Positions 5,780-5,827 of a DNA stretch of 5,827 nt are shown here, piece after piece. The position numbers were made by a program, and so were the translations under genes. Source of the stretch: an uncultured Planctomycetaceae bacterium (GTDB lineage: Bacteria; Planctomycetota; Planctomycetia; Pirellulales; JACPPG01); contig CAMFLN010000251.1 of the NCBI GenBank assembly GCA_945957305.1, positions 1-5,827 of the forward strand. Direction: 5' to 3'. Each line of letters starts with the position of its first letter. The first letter of the stretch is position 1. Below the pieces are notes generated by a model. That model was not told where the DNA came from. It did not search any database and worked only from the letters and a program-made list of their open reading frames with translations.

Positions 5780-5827
5780 CTGTCTCTTATACACATCTCC
5801 GAGCCCACGAGACGTAGAGGAATCGCG
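5780..5827 (+). other. Nextera Read 2 adapter plus i7 index (synthetic, not genomic)
   Basis: Positions 5780-5798 are the Tn5 mosaic end CTGTCTCTTATACACATCT. Positions 5799-5813 (CCGAGCCCACGAGAC) are the rest of the Nextera Read 2 adapter. Positions 5814-5821 (GTAGAGGA) match an 8-base i7 index that I recall as N712. The last six bases read ATCGCG where the P7 flow-cell sequence would give ATCTCG, one mismatch at 5825. Genomic sequence therefore ends at about 5779. Confidence 0.98.

Noticed and set aside
13..5798. Inverted 19-bp ends suggesting a Tn5-like composite mobile element
   Set aside because: The inverted mosaic ends are part of commercial Nextera adapters, with index and flow-cell sequence outside them, and no transposase lies between.

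Overview
The window is a single tagmented DNA fragment. Its first 31 and last 48 bases are Illumina Nextera (Tn5) adapter, so the biological insert is positions 32-5779. The insert is GC-rich overall, at roughly 60-70% in the sampled stretches of most genes. The organism is probably a planctomycete. The support is a secreted Trp/Tyr/Asn-rich protein of a type I associate with that phylum, a large helical protein whose motifs resemble uncharacterised planctomycetal proteins, a COG1033-like RND/MMPL exporter, and weak or absent Shine-Dalgarno sites at some genes. This is inference from memory of the families, not a search result.

All four genes lie on the minus strand, so the window is described here in transcription order, from right to left. 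4298-5779 is a 5'-truncated, HEAT-like helical protein of unknown function, with visibly lower GC (about 50-53%) than its neighbours. After 91 bp comes a TPR-repeat protein (3271-4206, 311 aa). A 143-bp gap follows, holding a three-copy 16-bp tandem repeat in which each copy carries a start-like codon in a different frame. Then comes a complete 792-aa RND/MMPL-family exporter (749-3127, GTG start). After a 298-bp intergenic region with inverted repeats and a candidate promoter, there is the 5' part of a gene for a secreted Trp/Tyr-rich protein (32-450), cut off by the fragment end.

The first three genes could be one transcription unit, but the gaps of 91 and 143 bp are not tight operon spacing. 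The helical-repeat proteins are probably cytoplasmic scaffolds or interaction proteins, and the exporter is an inner-membrane pump of unknown substrate. The left-hand secreted protein has a strong ribosome binding site and probably its own promoter, so it looks like a separate unit. No RNA gene, CRISPR array, insertion sequence or phage gene was seen. I found no convincing new system. The points most worth a second look are the adapter ends with the artefactual protein start they create, the tandem repeat before the exporter, and the one-sided loss of the transmembrane aspartate in the exporter.
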